64,000 nt of DNA, from assembly GCA_949710005.1 (NCBI GenBank), contig OX453276.1:5914877-5978876 (forward strand), written 5' to 3'. Numbering within the stretch: the first letter of the stretch is position 1; every line of letters begins with the position of its first letter. The position numbers and the translations under genes are program-made. Positions 14,501-29,500 of the stretch are shown one piece after another. Under the pieces are notes generated by a model. It worked only from the letters and a program-made list of their open reading frames with translations, was not told where the DNA came from and ran no database searches. Source of the DNA: Ricordea florida. Lineage: Eukaryota > Cnidaria > Anthozoa > Corallimorpharia > Ricordeidae.

Positions 14501-17500
14501 TATCATTTTTATTACCCTGACCATCATCATTGTGATTGTTATTAAAAGCTAGAACTAAATATTGGGTGTGACTAAATAATAAACAAGTTTTAAAAAGAAG
14601 CCAAATTTGGCGTGTTCTACGCCAAAAATTGATTGATGACTCTAAAAAATTCATACAGGGAGTCATTTTGACCCCAATGTAGAGTGCCGAGAAGTTCTGC
14701 ATAATTTTATTTTCTGTCTGCCAAAATATTAAAAATTGTTAGATTCCTAATGACATCGTACCAGATCAAAGGTACTGGCAGTCCTTTAACAACATGTACA
14801 AAACTGCTCATCATGAATTTAGTTAGTAGAGGGGACTACTACTATGTCTTGAACCGCCATTTTTGAATTTAAATCTTCCCGGATCAGCGGTTCTCCTTGG
14901 ATTACGTACTTCATGGAGTGCTAGGATGAAATACATACCTTCCACGTATAGGGAAAAGAGACTCCGGTAAATAAAATTTGATGTATTTGCCGCACTATCA
15001 ACACTAGGGCATTTTTTTTTCCATTTTCCTTGACTTCGCACTTTCAAAAATGACTTTAGAATTTGTGGAGGAGTCACAGTGATCCCAACGGGAAGGAGAA
15101 ATTTGTAATCCCTGAACAAATGATAAATCATAGCTTCACTTTGCTTGCATTACACTCGGTATAAAATCGTCAGGGTTAACTCCACTCACATGAAGTGCTC
15201 TCACTTCATCTTTTAATATCTTTATTTCTTTTTCAGTACACTCTGCTGCAAAAACTTGCTTTGCCTGATGATAAACATAAATCAGGTGGTAACATCAAAA
15301 CTTTACAACGATAATTGAAGTGAGTGGAGTGCAATTTGGTTTGAAATCATACGTGTGATTTTAAATATCGAACGAGCGCGCAGCGCGAGTTTGATTTGAA
15401 ATCACAAGTATGATTTCAGACCAAAATATTTGCACAACAAGAAGCTCAATTACCACTTTATTACATCCAGTATTAAAATCGCACAAATTAATAGTCCTAA
15501 TAAAGGATTTTTGTTAGTCAAGTGCCAATATTTTATTGTATATTTGATTGCTTGTTTTATTTTTGTGTTTATTCTCATTGGCTAAAAAAAAGATGCGATT
15601 TAGAGGCTAAGATAGTGCGATTCGTGAATAAATCACCTTGCTATGGGCTAATCAAATTGCAGGGATCACTTATGATTTCAAAATGGATATAATAAAGAAG
15701 TGCTACGTGAAACAAAAGACACAATATTTCATCACATATCTAGCAACGAAAAAAGAGTTAAAGAAATTCTGTAAGTCTTCTTACATCAGATATCTAAACA
15801 TGTCAAGTTGCTTATTCCCCAAATGTTTTTTTTTCTTATCGTCTTAAATATTTTGGCCATAGTCTGCTTAGGATACTGAAGTCATTGAATTTATCAAGGC
15901 CCATAATTTAACTTGGTTCTACCACTGTGTAAATAACAAAAAGCAAATGCATTTTGTAAACTTCGCTCTTTTTTTTTTCAGATATGAATTATCGTAGAAA
16001 ATAAGATAGTACCTTTTCTTCTCCAAACTGCTGTAGGCGGTCTTCTTGCTGAATAAAAACAGAAATCGCATTGATAACTAGTCGAGCTTGGCGTCTTTAT
16101 CAAATCTTTAACACCTTTTCAGCACATGACCAGAGGAGTACATCCATATAACTTACATCCGCTACTCAGCGGCTGGTTGACTTAACGATGTACATGGCAT
16201 ACACAACGCCATTAATCATACGAAACATGTCTTTTACCTGTTTTCTGTTGTCGCTTTCTTGCTGTGTATACTGTTCAACCAAAGCGTTACACTTAGAAAT
16301 TTCTTCTTCCTGAAACAGAAAAAGGACATGAATAAAAAGTAGATAGACAAAAGATTGATTTCAACTTTCAGGTGTACTAAGCTTTAACATTCGCGGACTG
16401 ATTTCATCCTGACACATTTTATACACCTTGCACATTGGGTCTTCTAGAATCCTCAGTGAAGTAACAGTATTAAATTGAGACTAACAAAATACGTGCCGTT
16501 GATCACCCTGTGGAAGGTCAAATTTAGGAGAAGTTAGGCCCGGTTCAGACGCCGTACTTCAGCCGAGCCGAATCGAATTCAACGAATTAAGTTCATGTGA
16601 AGTACGGCGTCTGAATCAATTCGGAACGGCTGATTTAATTTAGATCGGCCCAGCAATTAATCCCGCCTGGTTCAGCCGGGAAGAACGGCTGTAGACCGAC
16701 TTTAATTCAGACGCCGTACTTCACATGAGGCGAATCAAATGCATAAATTATCATTATGTATTTTCCATTGTATTTTTATCTGAGAGCATGCGCAGGTTAT
16801 CGGAGAACGAAAAATGGCGGGTAAAACTTTGCATAGTTTCGTGCGACTCCAAAGTCCCAATCTGAATGCGACACCGTGCCGTTCACCACGATCGAGTATA
16901 TTTGGTTCAAATGTGAAATTCCCATATGCAATAACGGTTTCATTTTTGAAGAATACGAATATTACCAGGTATGAGTCGCTGATAAAAGCGTTGCGTTTTG
17001 CGAGCCACATCCAGAAGTGACAGGAAAAGACGCTACGAAAGCGGAGGAGAAGTGGGTATAAAGCTACATTGATAAAGGTTCTTGTTTGGTGGTTTCTGCC
17101 AGACCTCTCGGCGTCTACATTTAATCAGTATTTAATCAATCATTGACCGTGTCTCAATTCTCTCCTCGCTGAATTCGTTTCGGCAACATTAAGTTCGGCG
17201 TCTGAATCAATTCAGCTGGGATCAATGAATTTAGGTTGGCCTAAATTTCAATTCGATTCGGCGCGGCTGAAGTACGGCGTCTGAACTGGACTACTATATT
17301 ACCGTAAAAATAAGTGGGTTTTTTTTTTTAAATTTTTTTAAATTTTTTTTGATTTTTTTTCTTAAAGTTTACGGTGAGATTTTAGACCAATTTTACTAGT
17401 AGTTTTATGTATGTATGTATGTATGTATGTATGTATGTATGTATGTATGTATGAATGTATGTATTTCAAAAAAATTGATTTAAAAACCGGTTTATTTTTT

Positions 17501-20500
17501 GAAAAGACGAATTTAATATTTTATTAACTTTTACAAAAAATGAATTATTGTTTAAAGATTTACAAAAATTTTTATTAAATATGGAACAAGATACGGAAAA
17601 ATTGAAAGAATTGAGACAACTTAACTTATTGAAAAAGATTGCTGAAAAGCATGGTATTAAAGATTATTCTCATTTGAGTAAATCTGAACTTTTTAAAAAA
17701 ATAAAAAAAATACCCCTAATCAAAGAAGAGCTTGAAAAAGAACTAATAAAAAAACAAGAGGAACTAATAAAAAAACAAGAGGAAAAAATACTAAAACAAC
17801 AAGAAAAAATAAAACGGAAAGAACAAATAAATCAACAAAAAGAACGCATAAAACAACAACAAGAAAAAATACAAAGACAAGAAAAAAAACTAAAACAACA
17901 AGAAGAAAAAATAAAACAAAATAAAAAGAAAGAAAAAATATCACAGCCTAAAACAACTATTACAAAAGTTGTTAGAGATTATGAGAAGGAGGGCGCAAGA
18001 CCTAAAGAAACAAAAAAACCTGAAAGAAAGAAAGATGATAAAACAAAAAATGAGGGAGATAAACCTAAAAAAACAAAAAGAAAAAGAACATCAACCCTTA
18101 GAATATTTCCAATAAGGCCTCCTGAAAATGGAGAAATCATTCAAAATATCAACGAAAGAAATGAAAATATTTTTCAAATTAGGAGAGATCTAGATAATGA
18201 TTTATCAGAAATTATTTATAATGAATTGGAACCGCAAATAGAAATGCGTTCAAGAATTGTTATCAGTTTTAGCTGTTTAATTAATAAAGGAAGCGGGGAA
18301 ATAATTTATTATGCCCATACATTTAGGGGTGAGGGGTCTTTTACAATGCTTTCAGAAATAAAAGATTATATTGAAAGGTGTGAGGGACAAAGATTGAGTT
18401 TGGAAGGTATTGCTTGGACTAGAGCATACTTGCCGCCGTTTAAAAAAATTGATAAGAAAGGTGTTCATGAGGGGAGTGTTGTTTTTACAGAGGTAAAAGT
18501 AAAAGTTATTCACAGTAACGAGCCTCTAATTGGGTGTGGAAAATTACCAGACCATCTTCGTAATAAAAAATGTCTTTACGCTGTAGATAATAAGGATGAT
18601 AATATGTGTTTTTGGAGGTGCCTGGCTATTCTATATAACATTGATGATGGTAAAGAAATACCTGAGAAAGACATAGAAAAACGATCTCTTAATTTGGCCA
18701 GAAAATTTTATAAGAACCAAGAATTGAAAACCTCAGAAGTTATTCCGACAAAACTTGTTGATTTTGAAAAAATATCAAAAGATTTTCTTATTAACATTAG
18801 AGTTTACGAACAAAAAGAAAAAGGAAACAATGAAATTTGGAAACTAACTTTTGGTAAAGGCCAGTTCAAAGATAAATTACCCAGTTTAGTTATTGGAATT
18901 TATGAGGGACACTGTTTTTTCATAAAGGATTTAGAGATGCTAACTAAAAAATGGGAATGCGCAGGATGTAAACAAATATTTAACCGGCATGACTATCTTC
19001 GAGACCATGTAAAAAATAACAGTTGTAAAGGAGGAAAAACACAAGTAATATGCACTGGTAAAAAGATAAAACACATCCCCAATAGCTCTGAAAAAGTTTT
19101 TTATGGTGGTAATACCCAATATAGTTATATAGGTTGTATATGGATTGAACTACAGGCCAGTAAAATAGGTAAACACATTCACCATGCTCTCTGTGGTCAT
19201 GGTGGTGAAAGGTGTGTTAAGGATATAAATGGGAAGGAGCTTTTTTTGGTGGACGGATACGAACCTGAGACAAATACTGTTTTTGAGTTCCATGGTTGTA
19301 AATGGCATGGATGCCCCTGTTCAAGTAATGATGAAATTAAATACAACGAAACTATGAGAAAGGAACGAGTAACCAAATCTTTGGGGTATAATTTAGTGTC
19401 TGTTTGGGAATGTGATGAATTATTAAAAGGACTAAAATATAATATATATTCTTAATCAATATATGATAATTTAAAAAAGAAATTTATTCCGTACCCAGAT
19501 TTTATTTGTTATGATTTTGAGGCAATATTACAAAAAGATTTTCAACAGGTTACTGATGATTTATCTTTTAACCAAACACATATCCCAGTTAGTGTTGCAA
19601 TACATGACACTCGTGAAAAAGAACCCACATTTATTATAAATTCAAATCCTGATGATCTTTTAAAAGAATTTGTTGAAAATTTAGAAAAGAGAAGAAAAAA
19701 GATTGTTGAAAAGGTTAAAAAAGAATATCCATTACCCGACCAAGATTCTATCCCAAATAAAGTTTTAGAGGAGTATGAAGAATGGTGTAACCAAGTACCG
19801 GTTTTAGGGTTCAATAGTGGAAAATATGATATTAATATGATTAAAATACATTTTGTAAAAATCATGACTGATAAAACTAAGGAGATTTTTGTTGCAAGAA
19901 ATGCAAATAAATATATGTTTTTGACAACCCCCCATTTTAAATTCTTGGATGTAATGTCTTACCTTGCACCTGGGATTTCTTTTGATAAGTGGTGTAAAGC
20001 AAACAAATGTGAAGCAAAAAAACTTGTATTTCCATATGAATGGTTGGATAGTTATGATAAACTTTCTCACGTTGGGACGGTAAAACATGAAGACTTTTAC
20101 TCGAGTTTGAAAAAAGAAAATATTACCGTTGAAGAATATGAAGATTTTAAGCGTGAATTTGAAAAGAGGGGGTGTGTTACAATGATGGATTGGTTGAGAG
20201 AGTATAACCTACACGATGTTATACCCTTTAGAGAAGCTTTAGAAAAAACAAGGGCAACGTACTATCCAGACAAAATAGATATATTAAAAGACGCGGTTTC
20301 TATCCCTGGAGTCTCAATGATTTACGTTCTAAATAAATATCAAAAAAGAAAAAAGAAAGGTGATCCTGAATTATACGCCCCTGGCAAATATTGTATTCAT
20401 AAATGTAGTGAATTTTGTAATAAAGAGTTTTGTGAAAAATGCTACAAGATAATTAAAGATTGTAAAATATGCGATAAAAACAAGATTTATAAATTATTGA

Positions 20501-23500
20501 AAACAGGTATGGTTGGGGGTCCAAGTATAATATTTATGAGATATGCAGAGCGTGGAAAAACAAAGATTCGCTCTCATAAATATAAATTTACAAAAAATTG
20601 TGTACGAGTTGTTGGTTATGATGCAAACGCGTTATATCTTTTCGCTGCAGGACAAAAAATGCCATGTGGAAAAGAAAAATGTATTGAGGTTGAAAACCCA
20701 ACAGATACTGAATTTATTAAGAAGACTTGTAAAGATATTCTTGATGGTAAACTTTTTGGATATTGCCAAGTTGATATAAATGTACCAGAAAACCTAAAAG
20801 AAAAGTTTGAAGAGTTCTCACCGCTATTTATTGTAGATAATGTTCCTGAAGATTTGGTGCCCGAACACATGAAAGAATACCAAAAAGCTACAGGAAGAAA
20901 ACACCTAAAAGATAATAAAAAATTACTAGGGGTTACAAAGACAAAAAAGATACTTTTATATACAGTAGTAATTGAATGGTGTCTTAATCACGGGCTTAAG
21001 ATTACAGCTATTCACAATATTTTAAAGTATAAACCAGGAACACCATTTGAATGGTTCCCCGAAGAAGTGGCCAACGCTAGAAGAGATGGAGATATCGAGT
21101 TTTTGCTAGAAAGAGTAAGTAAAGCTTTTGATCAAAACAAAATAGATGATGTTGTAAAAATTACTAATGAATTAAATCAATTTCCTGATATATTTAAAAT
21201 TATTGAAGAAAATAAAGACATAAAAGTATGGATTGAAAAACTAAAACCAAAGTATAAAGGCTGTAAAGAACTGGCTGATACTTACAAACTAAAAGGAAAT
21301 TCATTCTACGGAAAAATGATAGAAGATAAAGAAAAACACATGAACATAAGGTATACTCAGGATGAAAACGAGGTTGAAAAGGCATTAAGATCTACATTCT
21401 TTGAAGATCTTACAGAAATAAATGAAACATATGAAATAAAAAAAAGAAAACGTAAAATAATAATAGACCGCCCTTATCAATGCGGTATCGCGGTATATCA
21501 ACTAGCAAAACTTCGCATGTTGGAATTTTATTACGATTTTCTTGATAAATATATTGATAGAAAGGATTTTGAGTTGATACAAATGGATACAGATTCCATG
21601 TACATGGCAATTTCGGCTGAAAAATTGGATAATATTATAAAACCAGAAATGCAAAAAGAATACTTTCATGGGGGAAAAGAAAAATTCCTTTCAACATCAA
21701 AATATCACGACAAGACCCCTGGACTGTTCAAGCTGGAGTTTGATGGTATTAGAATGATTGCTCTTTCATCAAAATGTTATTATGCAGAGGATGAGAATGG
21801 AAAGGCAAAGTATAGTACTAAAGGAGAAATTCATGGACAAAACGAAATAAACTGGGATAGGTACATGTCAGCTTTGAACGGTTCAATTGATATGGCGAAA
21901 AATACAGGATTTAGAGTCAATGAAAACCAAGTTGTGACATATACACAAATTAAAAAGGGATTGAACGCATATTATGATAAAAGAATAGTTGATGAGGATG
22001 GAATTCACACAAAACCTTTGTATTAGAAGGAAATCATTTCAAAACAGAATTAGGAGGTAACTCAGTATCATAAGGAATAACCTGCAATTCTTCCCTTACA
22101 AACCCCCGTCTTGGACCATCTTGTAAATAATATAAAACTGGCTGGTTTGCTGAAACGACGCTACTAGAAATATAATAAATCTTAATACTCCAAATAGGAT
22201 CTGTAGCCCTTCTTCTTTCACCACCCTCTAGTTCACCAGGAAACAGTAAATATCTAACCCTAACCTCAATTGGTAGTCTAAACTCATCAAGACCAACAAC
22301 TCTCTTATATTTTTTTGGTTCAATATCAACCTCTTTCTGTTTTATAGATTTAAAAGGCTCTTTGCCAGTTATTCTCGTTGGTGTATTATTCAAAGTTTTT
22401 AGAATATCTGGTAATCTTTTCACCCATACTCTTGACCTTTCATCCTGAAGCATTTCTTGTGCATATTGATGACTAAATAATCTTTCACCTAATATTTTGT
22501 TTGCCCTTTCTACAAATGCCTGTGCTCTATGATTTCCAGCTTCACCCCTCTGGATTTTTACATTATGGTAATTCATAAGTTTTGTAACTTCACCCATAAA
22601 TTCTTTTCCTGGATCAACCATTAATGTTTTAGGATATTTTAACTTTCTAGAATATATTTTTTCAAAAGAATTTGATATTTCTCGACTTTCTTTTGAGGTT
22701 AATGGCTCTGCATCTTTGTATCTAGAGGCCACATCAACTACAACCAATGCATATTTATATGTTTTTCTTCCAACTCTATCATGAGGTAAAAATAATAAAT
22801 CTGCTTGGTGAATCTGATTAGGTTTATCCACAGTCCAATGTGGTCTAGGTATATATTTTGGAGCTGGAAGATATATTTGCCATATTGCTTGTTTTTGTAA
22901 CCATTGTTTTGCTACATCTTCACTTACTTTCACCTTTTCAGCTAATTTATTAATCGCAGAATATCCTTTCCAATAACCCTCAGTTGAATAATATATCCTA
23001 CTAAAATTTTTTGATAACCTTTGGGATATGTTTTCGTTACTCATTTAAAGATTAACCAAAGTATCTTATAAATAAATATGACAACCGTATCTGAAAAAAT
23101 TAACCCAAACAGGATTCCAAGAGATCCACTAGGTTTGAAGGCGGAATCAATATTGAACAGAATTACACTAAATCCTTCATCAGCTAATCCAGAAGAAACA
23201 TTGTATATAAATATTCCTAAACTTTCTGAAAATTTAGTTATTGTACCTGGAAGTGTATATCTAGTATTTAACTTAGATGTTGAGGGACATGAAGATAACA
23301 CACTCGTTAATAATGTAGGTAGTAATCTTGTATCCAGACTAAGGGTTCTTTTTGGTGGTGAAACACTACAGGATACTCAAAGATACGATCTATTTCAAAC
23401 ATACCATGACTTATTTTTAACAGATGAAGAAAGAGAGGATAGATTAAGGCAAGGTATTTCCTCTGAAAACATGAGGAAGCTACGGTCAAATGCGGGTGAT

Positions 23501-26500
23501 AAGGTAGACACAGATGCTAAGGAAGTAGCTCTTGCAGAAGTACACAATAACAAGTATCATATCCTACTAAACCATCCTATTCTCAACGATCATGGAGTTT
23601 TCTACCCAAACGCATTAGATCATCAACTAATCTTTGAGATTACACTGGCTCCAGTTAACGATATTGTTGTTTATTCTGACGATACCAAAGCCCCAAATTA
23701 CAAAATCACAAACCTTGAGTTGGAATATTCTTGTATATCAAGTAAAGGCTTAGCTAGTGAGGCTCAGGGAGTTTATAATGTTGGTAAAGGATTCTATTAT
23801 GAAAATGTCACTCTGCACAAAACTTTCACCATATTAAGAAATACAGACAGCGTTATAAACCAGCATATTAATCTACCTAGAAGATCAATTACAGGGATAT
23901 TATGTTTATTCACATTACCATATGGAAAAGGGGCAAGAGATTCCGAGAATTTTTTCAATCCAGGTATCACCTCAATCAATATCGATGTTAATGGAGTGCC
24001 AAATCGTTTCTACTCTAAAGGGATGGTACCTTCAGACCTATGGGAGTCAGTAAAGAAACGTTTCAGTGGTTCCTCACAATGGTCAGTAAAAGAAAAGGAT
24101 TTTTATAGTAAAAAGTTTGCTCTGTGGATAGATTTGAGAACTCACCCAGATAATGATATTCATGGAGGAGGGCTAGCCTTAACCAATGCACAAGATGGTA
24201 TAAAAATAGAAATGAAAAGAAATCTTAGTGGATCTGGTATGATGACCTGTTACATGTTTGTTGTAGCTGATGCGTTAATGGAGGTTATGAATTCAAACTT
24301 AAGATCAATCATTTATTAGTTAATCGGTCTAAAGACCTCCCCGCTTCGCGGAAAATATGGAAGAATTAAGAGATAAAATTCCTTTTCACTGTATTATAAC
24401 AGGTCCAACAAATTGTGGAAAGACAAAGTACATAATTGATCAGCTACGGGGTCCATTTAGAAAATTGTTTGAATTCATTGTTTTAATATGTCCAACTTAT
24501 TCAAAAAATAAAACATATCATAATTTTGCTAGAGGAGATAAACGTTTCTTTGTATTATCACCGGATGCTAGTAACATTGATGAGATTAATGAGTTATTAA
24601 CTGATTGTCAAACTTTATTTTCAGGAAAAAATACACTAATAATTTTAGACGATTGCGCTGTATCCACTGATCTGAAGAAACGATCAAATAAGTTTATAGA
24701 TTTAGCATTTTCTGGAAGACATCATGGATTATCAATGTGGGTTCTCACTCAGCAATTAACATCGATAGCAAAACCATTCCGTGAAAATGTAGCTTGCGTT
24801 GTTACTTTTCATAATCCATCACAGAAAGGAATGAAGATGCTTTTCGAAGATTATGGCGGTGATTTAGACTCTGAAACTAGTAAAAAATTTGTAGAACTAC
24901 TGAAAAAAGAAAAATATTCTAGACTTTGTTTATCTTTACGGCATCCATTTAATTGTTATTTGGAGATTCCTGAGGTTATTTCAGCGTAGCTGGCCGGCGA
25001 AGCCGATTTAAAAGAATCAATGTATTATCAAAAATATGTCGGAAATTGAAGATTATATTGAAGAAGAAAAGAAAGATGTAAAAGATAATTATAATAATGA
25101 AGTTGAAATAAAACAAGAATCACTAGCCATCCTCGCAGCTCTTGGAACCACAAAGGAATATTTAGGAGTCGATATGAGTCTTGGTGATATAAAAAAAATT
25201 ATCGGTAAAAGACATTGAAAAATATTTTAATAGATATCAGGCAGTATTGGGTAAGAAAATTAATGGAGGGTTGGTAGATTCATCTCTTCAATTAATTTCT
25301 AAAGTTATTTCTTACATGGTTCCTGTGGATGATATAGAAGCTCTTTGTGTGGATTTGAAGAATGATGATTTGGTTAATCGTGAACTAACAAACATTGTAG
25401 GTCTCTTAGCATTGAAAGCAGGAAGATTGACAGCACTTGCTAGTGGGTTATTCCAGGTTGCTAAACATGTTAAAATATATAAAATACAACAAGTTACAAG
25501 TAAAAATATAGATGATTCTAACACAATTGAGCATGTAAACGATCACAACTGATTTAAAGATTCTTTACTTTGTGAAATAAAATAATAATGACTGAAGAAG
25601 TAGAAGAAAGAACAGGGGGTGTTGAACAAATTACAGCGGATCTGGTTGTTAAAGATAAAGAACCTAAAAAGAGAGAAAAAGACCCTAAAAAGGTTGCAGC
25701 GGGTAAGAAATTAGCTGAATATAATAAAAAAGCAAAAGAAGCATTAGCTAGAGAGACCCAAAGAGATGCGGGGCAAATGAAACGTGAAAACGAACAGTCA
25801 GAGATAAAAAATGAAGAAAAAGTAAAAGCTTGGCTTCCAGAACTATTTTTTACAACCGTTTTATCTATTGTAGGAATAGGGTTTACAGCATTTGATATGT
25901 TTATGAGGTACTATAAAAACAGAATACCCGATTTATCCCAAGTTCCACAAACCCCCAAATCACAAACACCACAACCACTAAAAATAGGGATGATATGATT
26001 TAAAGGTTTCTTACTGATGTAGTAAAAAATCATGACAACCGAAAACAAACTTGTGAAAACTGTTACTGATTCAGCAGTCCTCATTGGGTTAGCAGCTGCT
26101 GTTGGTTATGTAGCTAAAAAAGCAATGAGAGAATCATTTATGAACGACCCATCCTCAAGTATTACAAATTATGCAAAATGGGTGGTTGTATTGTCGGGTA
26201 GTATGTATCTAAAAACATATTTAGAGGATCAAAATATTTTACCAAAATAATTATGGCAACAATAGCAATGATGTTAGGTGGAGCTGTACTAAATGCAACT
26301 GCCTTTGTTGGTGGATCATATCTTGCAAAATATCTATCAGGTGATAAAACAGATACAGAAAGAATAAGACACGATAAAGCACTAGAAAAATATCAAAAAG
26401 ATTACGCTGAATATCAAGAAAAAAGACAAAAACTAATTGATTGGAAAATGAAACAAAAAGATGAAAAATATCAAGCATCAAAAAATCTTTCAAAAACTGA

Positions 26501-29500
26501 TGAAGCATTAGAATTGTACGCTGAAATGCACGAACCAAAATTTAGCGATTATTATAGACCAAGTAACAATCAAAAGATTGGTGAAATGGTATATGTAGGT
26601 GGTGGAATGTTGGCATTAGGGTATGCAGCTAGTAAATTATTTTAAATTATAAAAACATTAATTGTTTTATAATTAAATTGTTATTTAAAAATTTAAATAC
26701 TATCTAAAATAATTTTTATTAATTTTCTTTTTTTATCGTCATTTATAATTAATTTAAGTAATTCTTTTTGATCTTTATCTTTTAAATTATAAGTTAGATT
26801 TTTTAAAAAAACAAGGTTATTTTGTGTAATTATTCCTTCATTAAACATTTTTCTTATGTTATTAAAACTAATATGTCCAGTAATATCTTTTATTTCCATT
26901 TTTTATATTTTTTTTTTTTATTTAAATAATTTACAAACATAACTTTTAGGTCTAAAGATTTCTTACTGATGAGTAAAATCATGGCAGAATCAGAAAAAAC
27001 TCCACTATTGAGTCGAGATTATAATGATGATGATGAGAATGATGATGTAGAAGAGCTTGAAATGAATCCAATATCATCAACAACTAGGGTAATTAACCCT
27101 GATGATGATGGTGAGGCAGAAACATCGTTTGGCGGTAGGGATTATGAGAGTGAGGGGGGAATACCTAAATCACCAAAAACTATTATTAGTGATATTGGAA
27201 AAAATAAAGATGAATCTGGAGATGAAATTAAATCATTATTTCCTAATGCAGACACATCACAGTTTTTTCATTGGTTTGATGAATATGGAGATTTAAAATT
27301 AAAATTGAAAAGGGAAAATGCAAAAACTTACTCATTATTAAAAGGTGGTAAATTGAATAATGAACTTAATGATACAATCAAAAAAGCTCTAGGTGCTGAT
27401 TATGAAAGCATTCTTAAAGAAAGAAATAATCTTTTATCACAAAAAGAGGAAGATAATAAAAAAATTAGGGATTTAGAAAATGTAATAGCTGAGTTAAAAC
27501 TCGAATTAGAAAAATTTGAAAAGGATATGGGACAATTTTTTTCAAGTGAAACAAATGATAAAGAGAAGATTAGAATCATAGAACAACAACAAACAAAAAT
27601 TGCGAAACTTGAAAGCTATTTAGACGCGTCTGATAAACATAAGATGTTAGCTAAATCACAGATTGATGAACTTAGAAGTAAATCAAATCAATACAAAGAT
27701 GAACTTGAAAAAAATAAGAAGGGGCAGTCAAATTTACCAATGTTAGAACGCAGTAATGAACGATTACAATCTGAGATTGAAAAAACAAGAGAATTAATGA
27801 GAAGAAATATAATCTCAAATGAAGAACAAATAGCTGATATTGAGAGACAAAATGAAGAAATACTTAAAAATCTGCCATTACGAGAACGTGTTAAGGCTAT
27901 CTTCAAAAAGTATGGTTTTACAGTATTTGCGGTTGTGAGTGCTGTTGGTGTTGTTATTGGTGTTATAGTTTCTAATCTTTCTAGAGGCTTATCCACATTA
28001 GGTAAAGGTGTTGGAAATGGATTGAAAGCTCTTGGTAAGAAACTCGGTGAAATATTACCAGGGATGGTTGGTGCTATTGTAAGCTTTTTATTCAAAACAG
28101 CGGGTGAGGTTATTAGCTTTTTAGGTAAGAATGCTTGGTTGCTGATAATGGCTGTGGTTCTATATTTTGTGGAAAGTGTAAAGAAGAGAAATTAACAAAT
28201 TTAAAGATATCATGTTGATCAGTAAAATACAATATGGATGACTACAAGGGAATTTATCCACAATTACCTATTAATGGTGATCCAAATAATTTCAGACTAC
28301 AAAAGTCCTGTGAAGTACTAAATAATCTTCAAAAGGAAATTAAACATTATGAGGATGTTAGGAAAAAGTATAATCGAGCTAGAGGAATATTTACAAAAAT
28401 AAGTGTTTGTAGTGGTATATTTTCAGTTATCCTATCTGCAAGTGGACTCGGAACCTCTCTTACTGGTTTTGGTGCTGTTGTTGGAATACCATTAGGCGTT
28501 TTTGGCGGATTTTGTGGGGGAATATCGGTTGGATTCGGTGCGGCTTCTAAACGACTTTCCCATAAAGTTAGTAAACATGAACAGACAGTTTCTCTCGCAA
28601 AAGCAAAAGTAAACACTATTCACGATTTGGTTTCAAAGGCTCTGAAAGATAACAAAATCTCTGACCAAGAATTTTCTCTAATTTTATCAGAGGTGGATAA
28701 GTTTGAAAAACTAAAACTAGAAATCCGCCAAAAAACCAGGAAAGATACAGAAAAAAACTTAAACATGAATCAGATAAGAACAGAGGTTCGAGAGGAAATA
28801 TTAAAGGAACTTATCGAAGTGAGGGGAAAAACCGATCGAGAACACTGAAAATTTCATATGAGAGAACTGATGTGGGTTTTAATTGTTTTGCTGGTGTTAG
28901 AAAAGAAATGTTTTAAAGACTTTACATCTTATTCTAAACACACTGAATAAAATGTCATTATTCAATGATTTCAAAAATAGGTACCCAAGTGCTAATCTTG
29001 ATAAATTTACATTTGTGTCTGATTCATATGGAGGATATATTAAGTGGAAATATAATGGTTTAACTGTAATGACAAATGATGATCCTACTGGAAAAACATG
29101 GACTGATGATATATCACCTAATATGAAAAGACTTTTGTGGGAAGATTTGGGGCTAAATGGTGAAGAATTTACTTCATTCCCAAAGAGTTTAACTATAACT
29201 AATCTAAGCTATCCAATACCAGCTGTTAATTTTGATGATTTTACAAGCGATATAACAAAAATGCTAACCTCGCTGGATATATACGTGTCAAATACGAAGA
29301 AATTCACAGCAAAGATGCGTAATGTTTTTACCAATCAAGTTGTTACTTTCAAATTTGGAAAACAAAGTAGAAAATGGTTGAATGCCCCTAATATGAATTA
29401 TTGGCCTCAACAACTTAACTTTGCAGTTTGGTGTGCAACATCTGGTTGTGGAATAAGTCCTTTTGAAAGCCTAAATTATCCTAAAGTAGTAAATAGCTTT

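Noticed and set aside
17407..17450. Regular short repeats in the TIRs as a possible CRISPR-like array
   Set aside because: It is a plain 4-bp TATG microsatellite without spacers, in a eukaryotic element.
17548..17580. Longer N-terminus for pPolB starting at TTG 17548, and the equivalent at 33653
   Set aside because: TTG is not a normal eukaryotic start. The ATG at 17581/33620 sits 30 nt after a promoter box, as in the other genes of the element.
25191..25198. Classical -1 programmed frameshift at the A8 run
   Set aside because: The continuation lies in the +1 frame, not -1, and no downstream stimulatory structure is evident.
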